Source: an uncultured Clostridia bacterium
GTDB lineage: Bacteria; Bacillota; Clostridia; Christensenellales; UBA1242
Assembly (NCBI GenBank): GCA_944383405.1
Contig: CALWPL010000005.1
Location: 1 to 64,000 of the forward strand
Reading direction: 5' to 3'
Length of the DNA stretch: 64,000 bases
Part shown: positions 6,241 to 14,113 of the stretch, one piece after another
Numbering within the stretch: the first letter of the stretch is position 1
Layout of the letters: each line of letters opens with the position of its first letter
Translations under genes and position numbers: made by a program
The notes under the pieces: generated by a model
What the model was told of the DNA's origin: nothing
Databases searched by the model: none
What the model saw: the letters and a program-made list of their open reading frames with translations, nothing else

Positions 6241-7958
6241 TACATTTTATCCAAGGTTTGAATTGCGAGTAGATTTAGTATTTTATCTATAATTTTAACT
6301 AATATTTTTGTTTGTTCAAGCATTGAATATTTTTTATGAGAGTCCCGTTCGTTAAGTATACTTGTTTTAGCGTAAAAGGAATTAAAGATATTTGACAAGT
6401 TATAGACATAATCGCAAAGAATATTTGGGGATAGCAAGTTATAGGCGTCAAGAATTGTTTGAGCATATTCAAGGTAGTTTAATAGCAAGGACTTATCGCA
6501 ATATTTTGCATTGAAAGAGCCTTCAACATTTCCGACTTTTTTTAGAATTGATTTTGCACGGGTTAGGGTATAAAGAAGATATGGTCCTGTTTTACCTTCA
6601 AAGGAACAAAACTTATCAGGGTCGAACACATAGTCTTTTGTTCTAAGAATTGATAAATCTGCAAATTTTAGGGCTGAAATTGCGACTGCGTCTGAAATAG
6701 TTTCTTCGTTTGATTTGGTGGCGGCAGAACTTTTTACTTCTTCGATTAAATCTTGGAGTTTCATGACGCCGCCGTCTCTTGTTTTATATGGTTTTCCGTC
6801 TTTTCCATTCATAGTGCCAAAGCCGGCAAAGACAAGTTCCATAGGGCGAGACAAGATAGGGTATTTTTGAACGACTCTAAATAGTTGAGTAAAGTGCAAT
6901 TCTTGTCTATTGTCGACGACATAAATTACTTTATCAGCACTGAATTCTCTATCTCTTTGCACAAGGGTAGCAAGGTCGGTTGTACTATATAGAACGCTGC
7001 CGTCAGATTTTTGGAGTATGAAAGGTGGAATTTCTTTTGTGTCGTCTTGGTTTTTTACATCGACGATAAGGGCCCCTTGGCTAAGGTAAGCAATATGGCG
7101 AGAGACGAAAAAGTTTATGACTTCATTATAATATTTTACTGTATCACTTTCTCCAAGCCACAAGTCAAAGTGGACATTGAGTTTATCATAATTTTTCTTT
7201 AGGTCGGATATTGAAGTATTTACAATATGCTTCCAAAGGGCAAAGTAACCAGGGTACCCTTGTTGGAGAAGGTGGGTGATTTCTTTTGCTTCTTGTTTAT
7301 CCCTTTCATTTTCTTTTGCACGCTTACTGGCGTTTGGGTACATTGTTTCAAGGTCGTGAATGGTTACAGGGGAGTCTTTTGGATAGTCTCCTTTAAAGTT
7401 GTCGTCAAAGTAGGGAAGATCGGGGTGGAGCCTTTTAATTTCGCTTATTACCATTCCCATTTGAAGTCCCCAGTCGCCAAGGTGGACATCGCCAAGAGTT
7501 TCATTTCCGACATACTGGCAAATTCTCTTTATGCTCTCGCCAATGTTTGCACTTCTAAGGTGTCCGACATGAAGTGGTTTTGCGACATTTGCACCGCCAT
7601 AGTCGACAATAATTTTTTGTTTTTGTATGCGAGACTTTGCGTGGTTATCAAGGTTATTTACATATTCTAGTAGATAGTTTGATAAAAAGTCATTATTCAC
7701 AACAATATTTATGTATCCTGGTTTTGCAACAGAGATATTGGAAAGCATATTATTAGTATCGTCTACATTTTTGACGATTTCTTCTGCAATGGCAAATGGG
7801 GATGTGTGGTAGGTTTTAGCAAGTCCAAGTGCAGCAGAGCATTGGTAGTCGACATTTTCTATTTTTGACAAGGTAACAGGAAGAGAGACTTCCTTAAAGC
7901 CTGCTTTTTTACTTGCGTTTTCTAACAACTCTGATAAGATTTCTGTAATAAATTTCAT
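6240..7958 (-). CDS. argS: arginyl-tRNA synthetase
   Basis: 572 residues, normal for bacterial ArgRS; it attaches arginine to tRNA-Arg in the cytoplasm. The N-terminal ArgRS-specific domain occupies residues 1-90. The class I HIGH-like signature PLHVGHLRSANIG is at about 128-140. The KMSK-loop region reads GKPYKTRDGGVMKL, in which, as in many ArgRS, the canonical lysine motif is altered. The C-terminal DALR anticodon-binding domain is present. AGGAGA lies just before the ATG at 7958. Only nine bases separate it from the upstream ABC permease gene, so argS is probably the last gene of the ABC operon. There is no room for a T-box leader directly in front of it. Confidence 0.97.
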   Translation of the reverse strand: MKFITEILSELLENASKKAGFKEVSLPVTLSKIENVDYQCSAALGLAKTYHTSPFAIAEEIVKNVDDTNNMLSNISVAKPGYINIVVNNDFLSNYLLEYVNNLDNHAKSRIQKQKIIVDYGGANVAKPLHVGHLRSANIGESIKRICQYVGNETLGDVHLGDWGLQMGMVISEIKRLHPDLPYFDDNFKGDYPKDSPVTIHDLETMYPNASKRAKENERDKQEAKEITHLLQQGYPGYFALWKHIVNTSISDLKKNYDKLNVHFDLWLGESDTVKYYNEVINFFVSRHIAYLSQGALIVDVKNQDDTKEIPPFILQKSDGSVLYSTTDLATLVQRDREFSADKVIYVVDNRQELHFTQLFRVVQKYPILSRPMELVFAGFGTMNGKDGKPYKTRDGGVMKLQDLIEEVKSSAATKSNEETISDAVAISALKFADLSILRTKDYVFDPDKFCSFEGKTGPYLLYTLTRAKSILKKVGNVEGSFNAKYCDKSLLLNYLEYAQTILDAYNLLSPNILCDYVYNLSNIFNSFYAKTSILNERDSHKKYSMLEQTKILVKIIDKILNLLAIQTLDKM

Positions 7959-7967
7959 ATTTGTCTC

Positions 7968-9524
7968 CTATAATTTCCTAAATAATTTTACGCCTTTTGT
8001 GAATAAAAGCAAGGAAAAGATTACAAAAAGTACAAGATATAAGGAAAGAGATATAAAACAAATAGTTAAAATAGACAAATTAGTGAGTATAAACAATAGG
8101 AGTGGAAGAAGGGACAAAACTAAGCCTAGTAACATTGTTAAGGTTACGGACAAACTTTGTTTAACTACTTTTGCTTCGTCGGTATAGCTAAGTACTGGGA
8201 ATTTTAGGTTAATGAAAAGCCCAATAATTGAAATATTTAGTGTCATTATAAATGGGATAAGTATAAGGAATATTGCTTGCAAGAAGGGGATATGATTAAA
8301 AATTGAAAGAAAGATTGAAGACAAAATTACAACAGGCTGTACTACTATATTGTGCATAAAAAGTTTTGATAAAAGAATAGTGCTTTCGTTTACAGGAGAA
8401 GACTTAATTAGCCATAAGTTTTTACCTTCAAGTGAAATGGAAGATGCTGTTATTGTTGAAGTGCAAGTCAAAAATGATAATACAAGAGCAGATAGCCCAA
8501 GGATGAGTTCGCTAGCCGAATTTTTTGTTGAGAGTTCACTTAAAGCAGGTCCTAGATTAAGACTAGCGATTAATATAGAAAACACTATCATCATTACAGG
8601 CCCAATGGCAGTATTAATCATATAGGTAGGGGATGAGAAATAGTTAGTTAATTCTTTTTTCAAAAACAAGTTAAATGCGGGTTTAGGCTTTGAAAATTTA
8701 AGAGTTGTTTTATTTGACTTGTATCCTGCAAATGTTTTGCCGTAATTTAGAGTAAATAAAAGTGTGCCTAAAATAAATGGCAAAATTGTTATGAGAAGAG
8801 TTAAGAATATATTTAATAGATTTGGAGAAAAAAGGAAATTGAGAAGAGTATTTGTTATTAATTTTGAACTAAAATAGGAGTCAAGAGATGATGCGCCTAG
8901 GAAAGAGTAGTTCATAGAAGTAACCATTATAAAAACAAACACTATTCCAAATAGAAAGATAGAAAAAAGAGATTTTAATATGCCAGCAAATTTTGTTTTA
9001 TTAAACAGTCTAGTTACAATAAAGTCGACAATATAAGTAAGTCCTACGCTTAGTAATGGGAGTAAAAATATAAGTAATATGCTTAGTAAGATAAATAACA
9101 AATCTACACCATAAAAAATGGAGTACATTACTACATAAGGAAGGAAGATAACAAGAGTAAAGAACAAGTCATAAATATATTTATTAAGTGTTTTTGAAAG
9201 TATTATTGTATATTTTTTAATAGGTAGAGAAAGCAAGAAGTCAGAGTCGTTGTTTTGGCTAGTTGAACTTGCTCTTAGACATCCTAGAACTAAAAGCGTT
9301 ACGAGAATTGTAAAAAGTCCGTTAAATACTGGAAATGTTCCGCCTAGTTCACGAAATCCATCAAAGGTGTTATATGCGTTATATGAAAAAACAAAGGCAA
9401 TTAAAATGAAACTAAGAAGAAATAAAATTATTGCACTTTTTGTAGAGCGTTTATTATCTTTTCCTTTAAAAGTTCCAATCATCATATAGAAACTGTTTTT
9501 AAGAAGTATTCCTAAATTACGCAT
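7968..9524 (-). CDS. ABC transporter permease (ABC-2-like exporter subunit)
   Basis: About 518 residues with roughly 12 hydrophobic segments and basic cytoplasmic loops, resembling large two-half ABC-2-type export permeases. SLEGKNLWLIKSSPV in the middle is typical of this class in Bacillota. The frame extends to a non-ATG codon at 9575, but the ATG at 9524 has GGAGAG seven bases upstream and overlaps the end of the ATPase gene by eight bases, the usual sign of translational coupling, so I take 9524. It should act with the ATPase encoded just upstream as an exporter. The substrate is unknown; no peptide, bacteriocin or lipid gene nearby points to one. Confidence 0.85.
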   Translation of the reverse strand: MRNLGILLKNSFYMMIGTFKGKDNKRSTKSAIILFLLSFILIAFVFSYNAYNTFDGFRELGGTFPVFNGLFTILVTLLVLGCLRASSTSQNNDSDFLLSLPIKKYTIILSKTLNKYIYDLFFTLVIFLPYVVMYSIFYGVDLLFILLSILLIFLLPLLSVGLTYIVDFIVTRLFNKTKFAGILKSLFSIFLFGIVFVFIMVTSMNYSFLGASSLDSYFSSKLITNTLLNFLFSPNLLNIFLTLLITILPFILGTLLFTLNYGKTFAGYKSNKTTLKFSKPKPAFNLFLKKELTNYFSSPTYMINTAIGPVMMIVFSILIASLNLGPALSELSTKNSASELILGLSALVLSFLTCTSTITASSISLEGKNLWLIKSSPVNESTILLSKLFMHNIVVQPVVILSSIFLSIFNHIPFLQAIFLILIPFIMTLNISIIGLFINLKFPVLSYTDEAKVVKQSLSVTLTMLLGLVLSLLPLLLFILTNLSILTICFISLSLYLVLFVIFSLLLFTKGVKLFRKL

Positions 9525-10227
9525 TTTCACTCTCCAAAAAGACATCTTCAAGAGTGCTATCTTTTTTAATTTCATCCATTGTGCCGCTACTTATGATTTT
9601 TCCGTTTTTGATTATGGCGACTTTATTGCAGAGTTTTTCAGCAACTTCTAGGACATGAGTAGAAAAGAAAATTGCTCCGCCATTTTCAACAAAGTTTTTC
9701 ATTGCTTCTTTGACTACAAAACTTGCTTTTGGGTCAAGTCCAACAAAAGGTTCGTCAAGTACAAGTAGTTTTGGGCTGTGCACAAAAGCAGAAATTATTA
9801 CAAGTTTTTGTCTCATTCCATGTGAATATGTAGAAATTGGATTGTTTAATTCTTTATCAAGTTCAAGTGCTATTGCGTATTTTTTAGTAATAGTTTCTCT
9901 TTCTTCTTTACCAACCTTAAAAATGTCTGCTACGAGATTTATATATTGCAATCCTGTAAGCGATGTATATATGTCTGGATTATCAGGTACATAGGCAATA
10001 AGTTTTTTACATTCTATTGGGTTTTTCTTAATAGAAATCCCGTCAATTTCGATGTCTCCTTTTGTAATATCGTTTATACCTACAATGCTTTTTATAGTCG
10101 TTGTTTTTCCCGCTCCATTATGCCCAATAAAAGCAAAAATATCCCCGCTTGTAATTTCTAGGTTAATATTATTTGCTCCGACTTTTCCATTAGGATAAAT
10201 TTTTGTGAAATTTTTTAACTTTAACAT
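9517..10227 (-). CDS. ABC transporter ATP-binding protein
   Basis: 236-residue ATPase with all core motifs: Walker A GHNGAGKT (35-42), signature YSHGMRQ (134-140, so the usual LSGGQ is replaced as in many ABC-2 ATPases), Walker B LLVLDEP (154-160) with catalytic Glu, D-loop GLDP and H-loop His191. It energises the permease encoded downstream with an eight-base overlap. First gene of a three-gene operon with the permease and argS; promoter TTGACA/TATACT directly upstream. Substrate unknown. Confidence 0.94.
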   Translation of the reverse strand: MLKLKNFTKIYPNGKVGANNINLEITSGDIFAFIGHNGAGKTTTIKSIVGINDITKGDIEIDGISIKKNPIECKKLIAYVPDNPDIYTSLTGLQYINLVADIFKVGKEERETITKKYAIALELDKELNNPISTYSHGMRQKLVIISAFVHSPKLLVLDEPFVGLDPKASFVVKEAMKNFVENGGAIFFSTHVLEVAEKLCNKVAIIKNGKIISSGTMDEIKKDSTLEDVFLESENA

Positions 10228-10254
10228 TTAAAACTCCTTAATTTTACATGGAAA

Positions 10255-10284
10255 GTATACTTAAATTTTATGCATTATGTCAAT
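10255..10284 (-). promoter_or_regulatory. promoter of the ABC-argS operon
   Basis: On the minus strand TTGACA (10284-10279), 18-bp spacer, TATACT (10260-10255), about 28 bases before the ATPase ATG, with AAGGAG between. Confidence 0.75.
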
Positions 10285-10428
10285 AAAAGAAAGCGTGAAT
10301 TATAGTTACTATGTATATTTAGAAAAGTTTAAAGTGCAGTTTTTATTATAAGGATATGGTTTTTGCAGGGTAGTTATATTTTTGTCAAATTTGTACAAAA
10401 AAAGTGAGTATAAATTTACTTTTACCCC

Positions 10429-10456
10429 TTGAAAAATTTACTAGTTGTGATACAAT
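10429..10456 (+). promoter_or_regulatory. promoter of the tandem small genes
   Basis: TTGAAA (10429-10434), 16-bp spacer, TACAAT (10451-10456); AGGGGA ribosome site near 10473-10478 before the ATG at 10487. Confidence 0.6.
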
Positions 10457-10486
10457 ATTTACATATTAAAAAAGGGGAATAGAGAA

Positions 10487-10858
10487 ATGTCAAAAAATAT
10501 TAAAAGAGAATTTAGTTTGCCTGAATTTTTGGATAGAAGTATTAAAGCAAAATATCCTGGGGACACTGTTTATAGATCAATGTTTGTTGGGGATAGTATG
10601 AAGGATTCTATTGTTTATTATCCTAGGTATACAAAGGATTTGGAAGGAGAGTCTTATACAGGAGTTCAACTTTTCTTTGTTGATGACAAATTAAAATTCA
10701 ATGAACTTCATTCAATTTGGGGGTTTAACAAAAATGGCGACATAATTTATTATGAAGAAATTTTTGGAAAGTGTAGTATTGATGAATTAAAGAAAAAAGT
10801 TAACGCTGCTGCTGAGACTAATCACAATAAAGAAGAAGATAGAGAACAAGTAAGTTAA
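10487..10858 (+). CDS. hypothetical protein, first of two related small proteins
   Basis: 123 residues, no signal peptide or membrane segment. I do not recognise a family. It appears to be a compact alpha/beta protein, with beta-type strands (GVQLFFVDDK, then IWGFNKNGDIIYYEEIF), a short helix SIDELKKKVN and a disordered Glu/Asn-rich tail. The segment around residues 85-110 aligns with the downstream gene (SIWGFNKNGDIIYYEEIF versus SIFGYSNEGENIFSQDIY, each followed by an S-D-[EN]-L helix), suggesting an old tandem duplication. The pair shares one promoter and one terminator. Cytoplasmic location and a shared, perhaps hetero-oligomeric, role are inference. Confidence 0.8.
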   Translation: MSKNIKREFSLPEFLDRSIKAKYPGDTVYRSMFVGDSMKDSIVYYPRYTKDLEGESYTGVQLFFVDDKLKFNELHSIWGFNKNGDIIYYEEIFGKCSIDELKKKVNAAAETNHNKEEDREQVS

Positions 10859-10878
10859 CTTAAAAGAAGGGATTAAAA

Positions 10879-11208
10879 ATGACTAAATTAGTTTTAAAAA
10901 AATTAGTTCGTGATACATTAAATCAAAGATATTCAGGACTTAGTAGTTCGTCTTATGTGGATAGAAGAACCATGGCTACTTTTAGCATTGTTTATGCAAA
11001 AGAAAATAAGGATGAAATTTTTGTTGCAGTGAGAGTAAAAGAACCAGAAGAAAAAAAGGTATATAGTTCAATTTTTGGGTATTCAAACGAAGGCGAAAAT
11101 ATTTTTTCTCAAGATATTTATGAACCAGTTAGCGATGATAATTTAATTGATTTAACAGACAATTTAGCAAAAGGGTTTAAAAAAGAAAAAGATATGGAAG
11201 CAGTTTAA
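10879..11208 (+). CDS. hypothetical protein, second of two related small proteins
   Basis: 109 residues, soluble, no known motif. The central strands IFVAVRVKEPEEKKVYS, then IFGYSNEGENIF, followed by a helix near DNLIDLTDNL, parallel the last two thirds of the preceding protein, while the N-terminus (KLVRDTLNQRYSG) differs in detail. It starts 20 bases after the first gene's stop; AAGAAGGGATTAAAA supplies a ribosome site. A strong terminator follows at once. Function unknown. Confidence 0.8.
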   Translation: MTKLVLKKLVRDTLNQRYSGLSSSSYVDRRTMATFSIVYAKENKDEIFVAVRVKEPEEKKVYSSIFGYSNEGENIFSQDIYEPVSDDNLIDLTDNLAKGFKKEKDMEAV

Positions 11209-11209
11209 T

Positions 11210-11238
11210 AAAAACACCACACTTTTGTGGTGTTTTTT
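11210..11238 (+). terminator. intrinsic terminator of the tandem small genes
   Basis: AAAACACCACA and TGTGGTGTTTT form an 11-bp stem with a CTTT loop, followed by T residues, a few bases after the stop at 11208. Confidence 0.9.
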
Positions 11239-11357
11239 AAAGTTTTAAAAGGGATAATAATTTTTAAGTTATTGTAAAGTATTTTTAATGTGTTTTATAA
11301 AAATTAACTTATTTTATTGTTAGTTTTTTTGTAACGATATTTTAACAAAGTGAAGCA

Positions 11358-12377
11358 TTATAATTGAGAAAATAGATAAATTAGCCCACCTACAACAGCA
11401 AGTACTCCAAGGAAGGTAAAGAAGATTTTCCATTTTGATTTTGGGGTGCTTCCTGTTACTCGACCATTTTCTCCATTTACATAGTATGTATAACTTTTTG
11501 AATTGTATTTATATGTCCCTTTATAAACAGGTAGATATACATAGGCGTATTTTATATCAGAAAAATTTGTGTTACAAGAGAAATTTTCAATTCTATCATA
11601 AGGAAGGGAATTTCTGATAGTTCTTGATAAATCATAGGAGACATCTCTTTGCATATTTTTTGAACTGTCATGCAAGTCAACTTTTACGGCTTCTCCTATC
11701 CATCCATATAAGTATTCTGTTCTATAAACTAAAATGTCTGATGTAGTAAAATGCCCAAGTGCTCGCAATTTGTTTGATGAAATTGATGGGCTGGCACTTT
11801 CTAGATAATCCACAAATTTATCAATTCTATTTTTTCTAAAAGGATGTCTTGAATATGAGACATGTCCGTTTCTTGTTCTATGTGCTTTAAGTCCTATTCC
11901 TGAAAAGTTTGAATTTGTTGTAAAATCATAAATATATGCCGGGATATAAACTCCTGTTAAACTTTCATTTTTTGCTAATTTTTTTAAGTTATTTGGAGTA
12001 AATCTTTGACGCCCAAGCCAAGAAACAAGTTTATTTACTGCTGTTTGTTTGTTAATTTTGAAGGTTTCAATTCCATCAGGTATAAAATCAACCTTTAAAG
12101 TTTTTACTAAATTTGCATCCCCGCATGATGGGCATCTTGTAAGGGGAGTATCTGTTGATGAAACATGTTGTCTGCCACAAGTATTGCAAGTATACTCTGT
12201 GTATTCTGTTTCACTTTCTTTTATTGAACTTTGACTTGTGAGTAATTCTTTTTCAAGTTTTTTTGTGCTTTCTTCAATTTGAAAAAGGGAAGAACAATGC
12301 GTGCATTGTAATTTTTGGCTATCTACATCAAATACAAGTTGACCACCGCAATTTTTACATTTTGTTGAAGTAATCAT
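11358..12377 (-). CDS. TFIIB-type zinc-ribbon membrane protein (YdjG-like)
   Basis: 339 residues. A first zinc ribbon uses C7, C10, C25 and C28, a second uses C64, C67, C82 and C85. A beta-rich middle follows (residues 100-300), and one C-terminal helix near 318-337 (FFTFLGVLAVVGGLIYLF) anchors the protein in the membrane, leaving the ribbons cytoplasmic. Length, order and gene context match Bacillus subtilis YdjG, which is encoded with the SPFH protein YdjI and linked to the PspA envelope-stress system. Old names for this family, such as 'phage helicase', are misleading; I see no helicase motif. It is the last gene of a three-gene operon and is separated from the SPFH gene by a hairpin with a T-run that may lower its expression. 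Confidence 0.82.
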   Translation of the reverse strand: MITSTKCKNCGGQLVFDVDSQKLQCTHCSSLFQIEESTKKLEKELLTSQSSIKESETEYTEYTCNTCGRQHVSSTDTPLTRCPSCGDANLVKTLKVDFIPDGIETFKINKQTAVNKLVSWLGRQRFTPNNLKKLAKNESLTGVYIPAYIYDFTTNSNFSGIGLKAHRTRNGHVSYSRHPFRKNRIDKFVDYLESASPSISSNKLRALGHFTTSDILVYRTEYLYGWIGEAVKVDLHDSSKNMQRDVSYDLSRTIRNSLPYDRIENFSCNTNFSDIKYAYVYLPVYKGTYKYNSKSYTYYVNGENGRVTGSTPKSKWKIFFTFLGVLAVVGGLIYLFSQL

Positions 12378-12401
12378 ATTATCTCCTTGCTATAAAGTTG
12401 T

Positions 12402-12426
12402 AAAAAATGATAGCAATTTGCTATCA
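12402..12426 (-). terminator. intra-operon hairpin with T-run (possible attenuator)
   Basis: On the minus strand, TGATAGCAA-A-TTGCTATCA, a perfect 19-base palindrome, is followed directly by TTTTTT. It lies between the SPFH gene and the zinc-ribbon gene, so it probably acts as a partial terminator or mRNA processing/stability site within the operon. Confidence 0.6.
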
Positions 12427-12429
12427 CAT

Positions 12430-13503
12430 TTATTTTATTTTTGTACCACATTCTGGGCAAAATTTGGCACGAGCATTTAATTCTGCTCCACATTTAGGAC
12501 AAGTTGGTTTGACATCTGAACCAAGTTTTGAACCACATTCTACGCAAAATTTAGCACTTTTGGTATTTTTTGCTCCACAATTTGGGCAAAATTTTACTGC
12601 TTTTTGTGGAGATGAGTCGTTTTGTTTATTTGAATTTGTTGAATTAGTACTTGATAAGGTATTTCTTATCATGTCTCCTATTGCCATGCCTGTACCTAGT
12701 TGTGCACCAAGTCCACCTATACCTTGATTTTTGGCAAAATCTCCAATGGCTTCTGCTGACTTATATTTTACATAGGTATCCATATTATTTCTTAAAACAC
12801 CCATTGAAGTTTGAGTGTCAATCGCTTTTTCAACTTGTTCAGGGAAGGATATGTTTTCTATAACAAGGTTTGTTAAGTCAAGTCCCATTGCATTAAATTG
12901 ATTATTAATTTGTTCTTTTGCAAGTTTATTAAATTCCATTAAGTTGCAAGCAAGGTCTAGGGCACTAATTTTACTTTCTGCTATCGTGTCTGAAATACCA
13001 GAAACAAGAATACTTTTTAAGTAAGAAACAATACTTTCTGTTGTAAATAGTGAATTTGTACCAAATACTTCTTGCAAGAATAATTTTGCGTCTTTTACTT
13101 TAAAGGCAAAACTACCATAGCCTTTAATTCTAATAGAGCCAAAATCTTTATCTCTCATAACAATTGGGTTTGTAGTACCCCATTTTTGATTAGTAAATTG
13201 TTTTGTGTTTACAAAAAAGACATCTGCTGTGAAAGGAGATTTAAATCCCCTTGGCCAAGCAAGTAAAGAAGATAATATTGGCAAGTTATTTACAATAAGT
13301 GTATGTATGCCAGGCATGAAAACATCTGCAATTTTACCTTTTACCATAAAAATAGCAACTTGAGATTCTCTTACAGTAAGTTTTGACCCTATCATAATTT
13401 CCCGACCTTCCATAGGGAATTTATATACCATTGTGTTTTGACTTGGGTCAGTCCAGTCAATATTTTTTAAAAGTTGTGATTTAAACCAACTAAATAATCC
13501 CAT
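12430..13503 (-). CDS. SPFH/YdjI-type membrane scaffold protein with zinc ribbons
   Basis: About 357 residues. The N-terminal two thirds are an SPFH (band 7) domain of the YdjI / 'virion core protein' type: MGLFSWFKSQLLKNIDW start, VRESQVAIFM, PGIHTL, then a helical region ending VEKAIDTQTSMGVL. A Gly-rich linker (GIGGLGAQLGTGMAIG) leads to two CxxC-CxxC zinc ribbons (FCPNCGA with FCVECG; TCPKCGA with FCPECG). No transmembrane helix is visible; the first helix probably binds the membrane peripherally. The open frame starts at a TTG (13521), but the ATG at 13503 has AAGGAG nine bases upstream and begins the conserved MGLF. Middle gene of the operon; in B. subtilis the equivalent protein works with a zinc-ribbon partner and PspA in membrane stress. 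No pspA is seen here. Confidence 0.88.
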   Translation of the reverse strand: MGLFSWFKSQLLKNIDWTDPSQNTMVYKFPMEGREIMIGSKLTVRESQVAIFMVKGKIADVFMPGIHTLIVNNLPILSSLLAWPRGFKSPFTADVFFVNTKQFTNQKWGTTNPIVMRDKDFGSIRIKGYGSFAFKVKDAKLFLQEVFGTNSLFTTESIVSYLKSILVSGISDTIAESKISALDLACNLMEFNKLAKEQINNQFNAMGLDLTNLVIENISFPEQVEKAIDTQTSMGVLRNNMDTYVKYKSAEAIGDFAKNQGIGGLGAQLGTGMAIGDMIRNTLSSTNSTNSNKQNDSSPQKAVKFCPNCGAKNTKSAKFCVECGSKLGSDVKPTCPKCGAELNARAKFCPECGTKIK

Positions 13504-13525
13504 TTTATTTTTCTCCTTCAAAAAA

Positions 13526-13954
13526 TTATCTTAAAATTACACTGCAATTTATAGCAGTTATTTCTTGACTTTCTCCAAGAACAATACTTTGGTTGTGAGA
13601 GTATTCTTTAACATAAGAGCCGATTCTTATGTTAAAACTTTCTTCATTTGGATTGGTGGCAAGTAGCGTGTATTTTCCTGGCTTTACTTTGTTTTTTATG
13701 CCAACAATTTGGGTGTCATTTGGAATTAATACGACATCTTTTTGAGATAAAGAAATATTTGTGTTTCCGTCCTCATCAACTACTGTTTGGTCAATGGTAT
13801 ATCTGACACCATGCTTTGTTGAGACATCATCTACTTCTCTTTCTTTCATTCCACGAATAGTTTTTGAGTACTTATGATTGATAAAAATTAAAACTAAGAT
13901 TAGTAGCACACATACTATTCCAAGAATTATACAAACAATTTTAAAAATATCCAT
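13526..13954 (-). CDS. one-TM membrane protein of the SPFH operon
   Basis: 142 residues: N-terminal membrane helix (about residues 4-26, IFKIVCIILGIVCVLLILVLIF), a short charged linker and a C-terminal beta-rich domain of about 90 residues (from VRYTIDQT to CSVILR). I recognise no named family. It occupies the place of the small membrane partner (YdjH) in the B. subtilis operon but is shorter; equivalence is inference. AGGAG lies eight bases before the ATG, and the SPFH gene follows after 22 bases. A weak promoter candidate (TTGCAC, 17 bp, TAAAAT) is upstream on the minus strand. Confidence 0.8.
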   Translation of the reverse strand: MDIFKIVCIILGIVCVLLILVLIFINHKYSKTIRGMKEREVDDVSTKHGVRYTIDQTVVDEDGNTNISLSQKDVVLIPNDTQIVGIKNKVKPGKYTLLATNPNEESFNIRIGSYVKEYSHNQSIVLGESQEITAINCSVILR

Positions 13955-14049
13955 CTTTTTACTCCTAAAATTCTGACTATTATTTTATAGAAAAATTTAT
14001 AAAAGTGCAAGTGAATTTTATTATATATATTTAGTTAAGTAAAAACATT

Positions 14050-14077
14050 TTGAAAATAGAACTAATAAAAGTATAAT
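14050..14077 (+). promoter_or_regulatory. promoter of the phosphohexomutase-dut operon
   Basis: TTGAAA (14050-14055), 16-bp spacer, perfect TATAAT (14072-14077). Because the -10 abuts the ATG at 14078, that ATG lies at or before the transcript start and cannot be the normal start codon. Confidence 0.75.
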
Positions 14078-14113
14078 ATGGTAAAATGGAACAAAAGGAG
14101 ACTTACGCAGAAT

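Noticed and set aside
9525-9575. N-terminal extension of the ABC permease
   Set aside because: No ATG and no ribosome site; the ATG at 9524 with GGAGAG gives the usual short overlap with the ATPase gene.
13504-13521. TTG start for the SPFH protein
   Set aside because: The conserved MGLF start at 13503 has AAGGAG at good spacing; the TTG codon directly precedes that ribosome site.
14078-14113. Upstream ATG for the phosphohexomutase
   Set aside because: It lies immediately after the TATAAT box, so it would not be within the transcript; the next ATG pair has AAGGAG.
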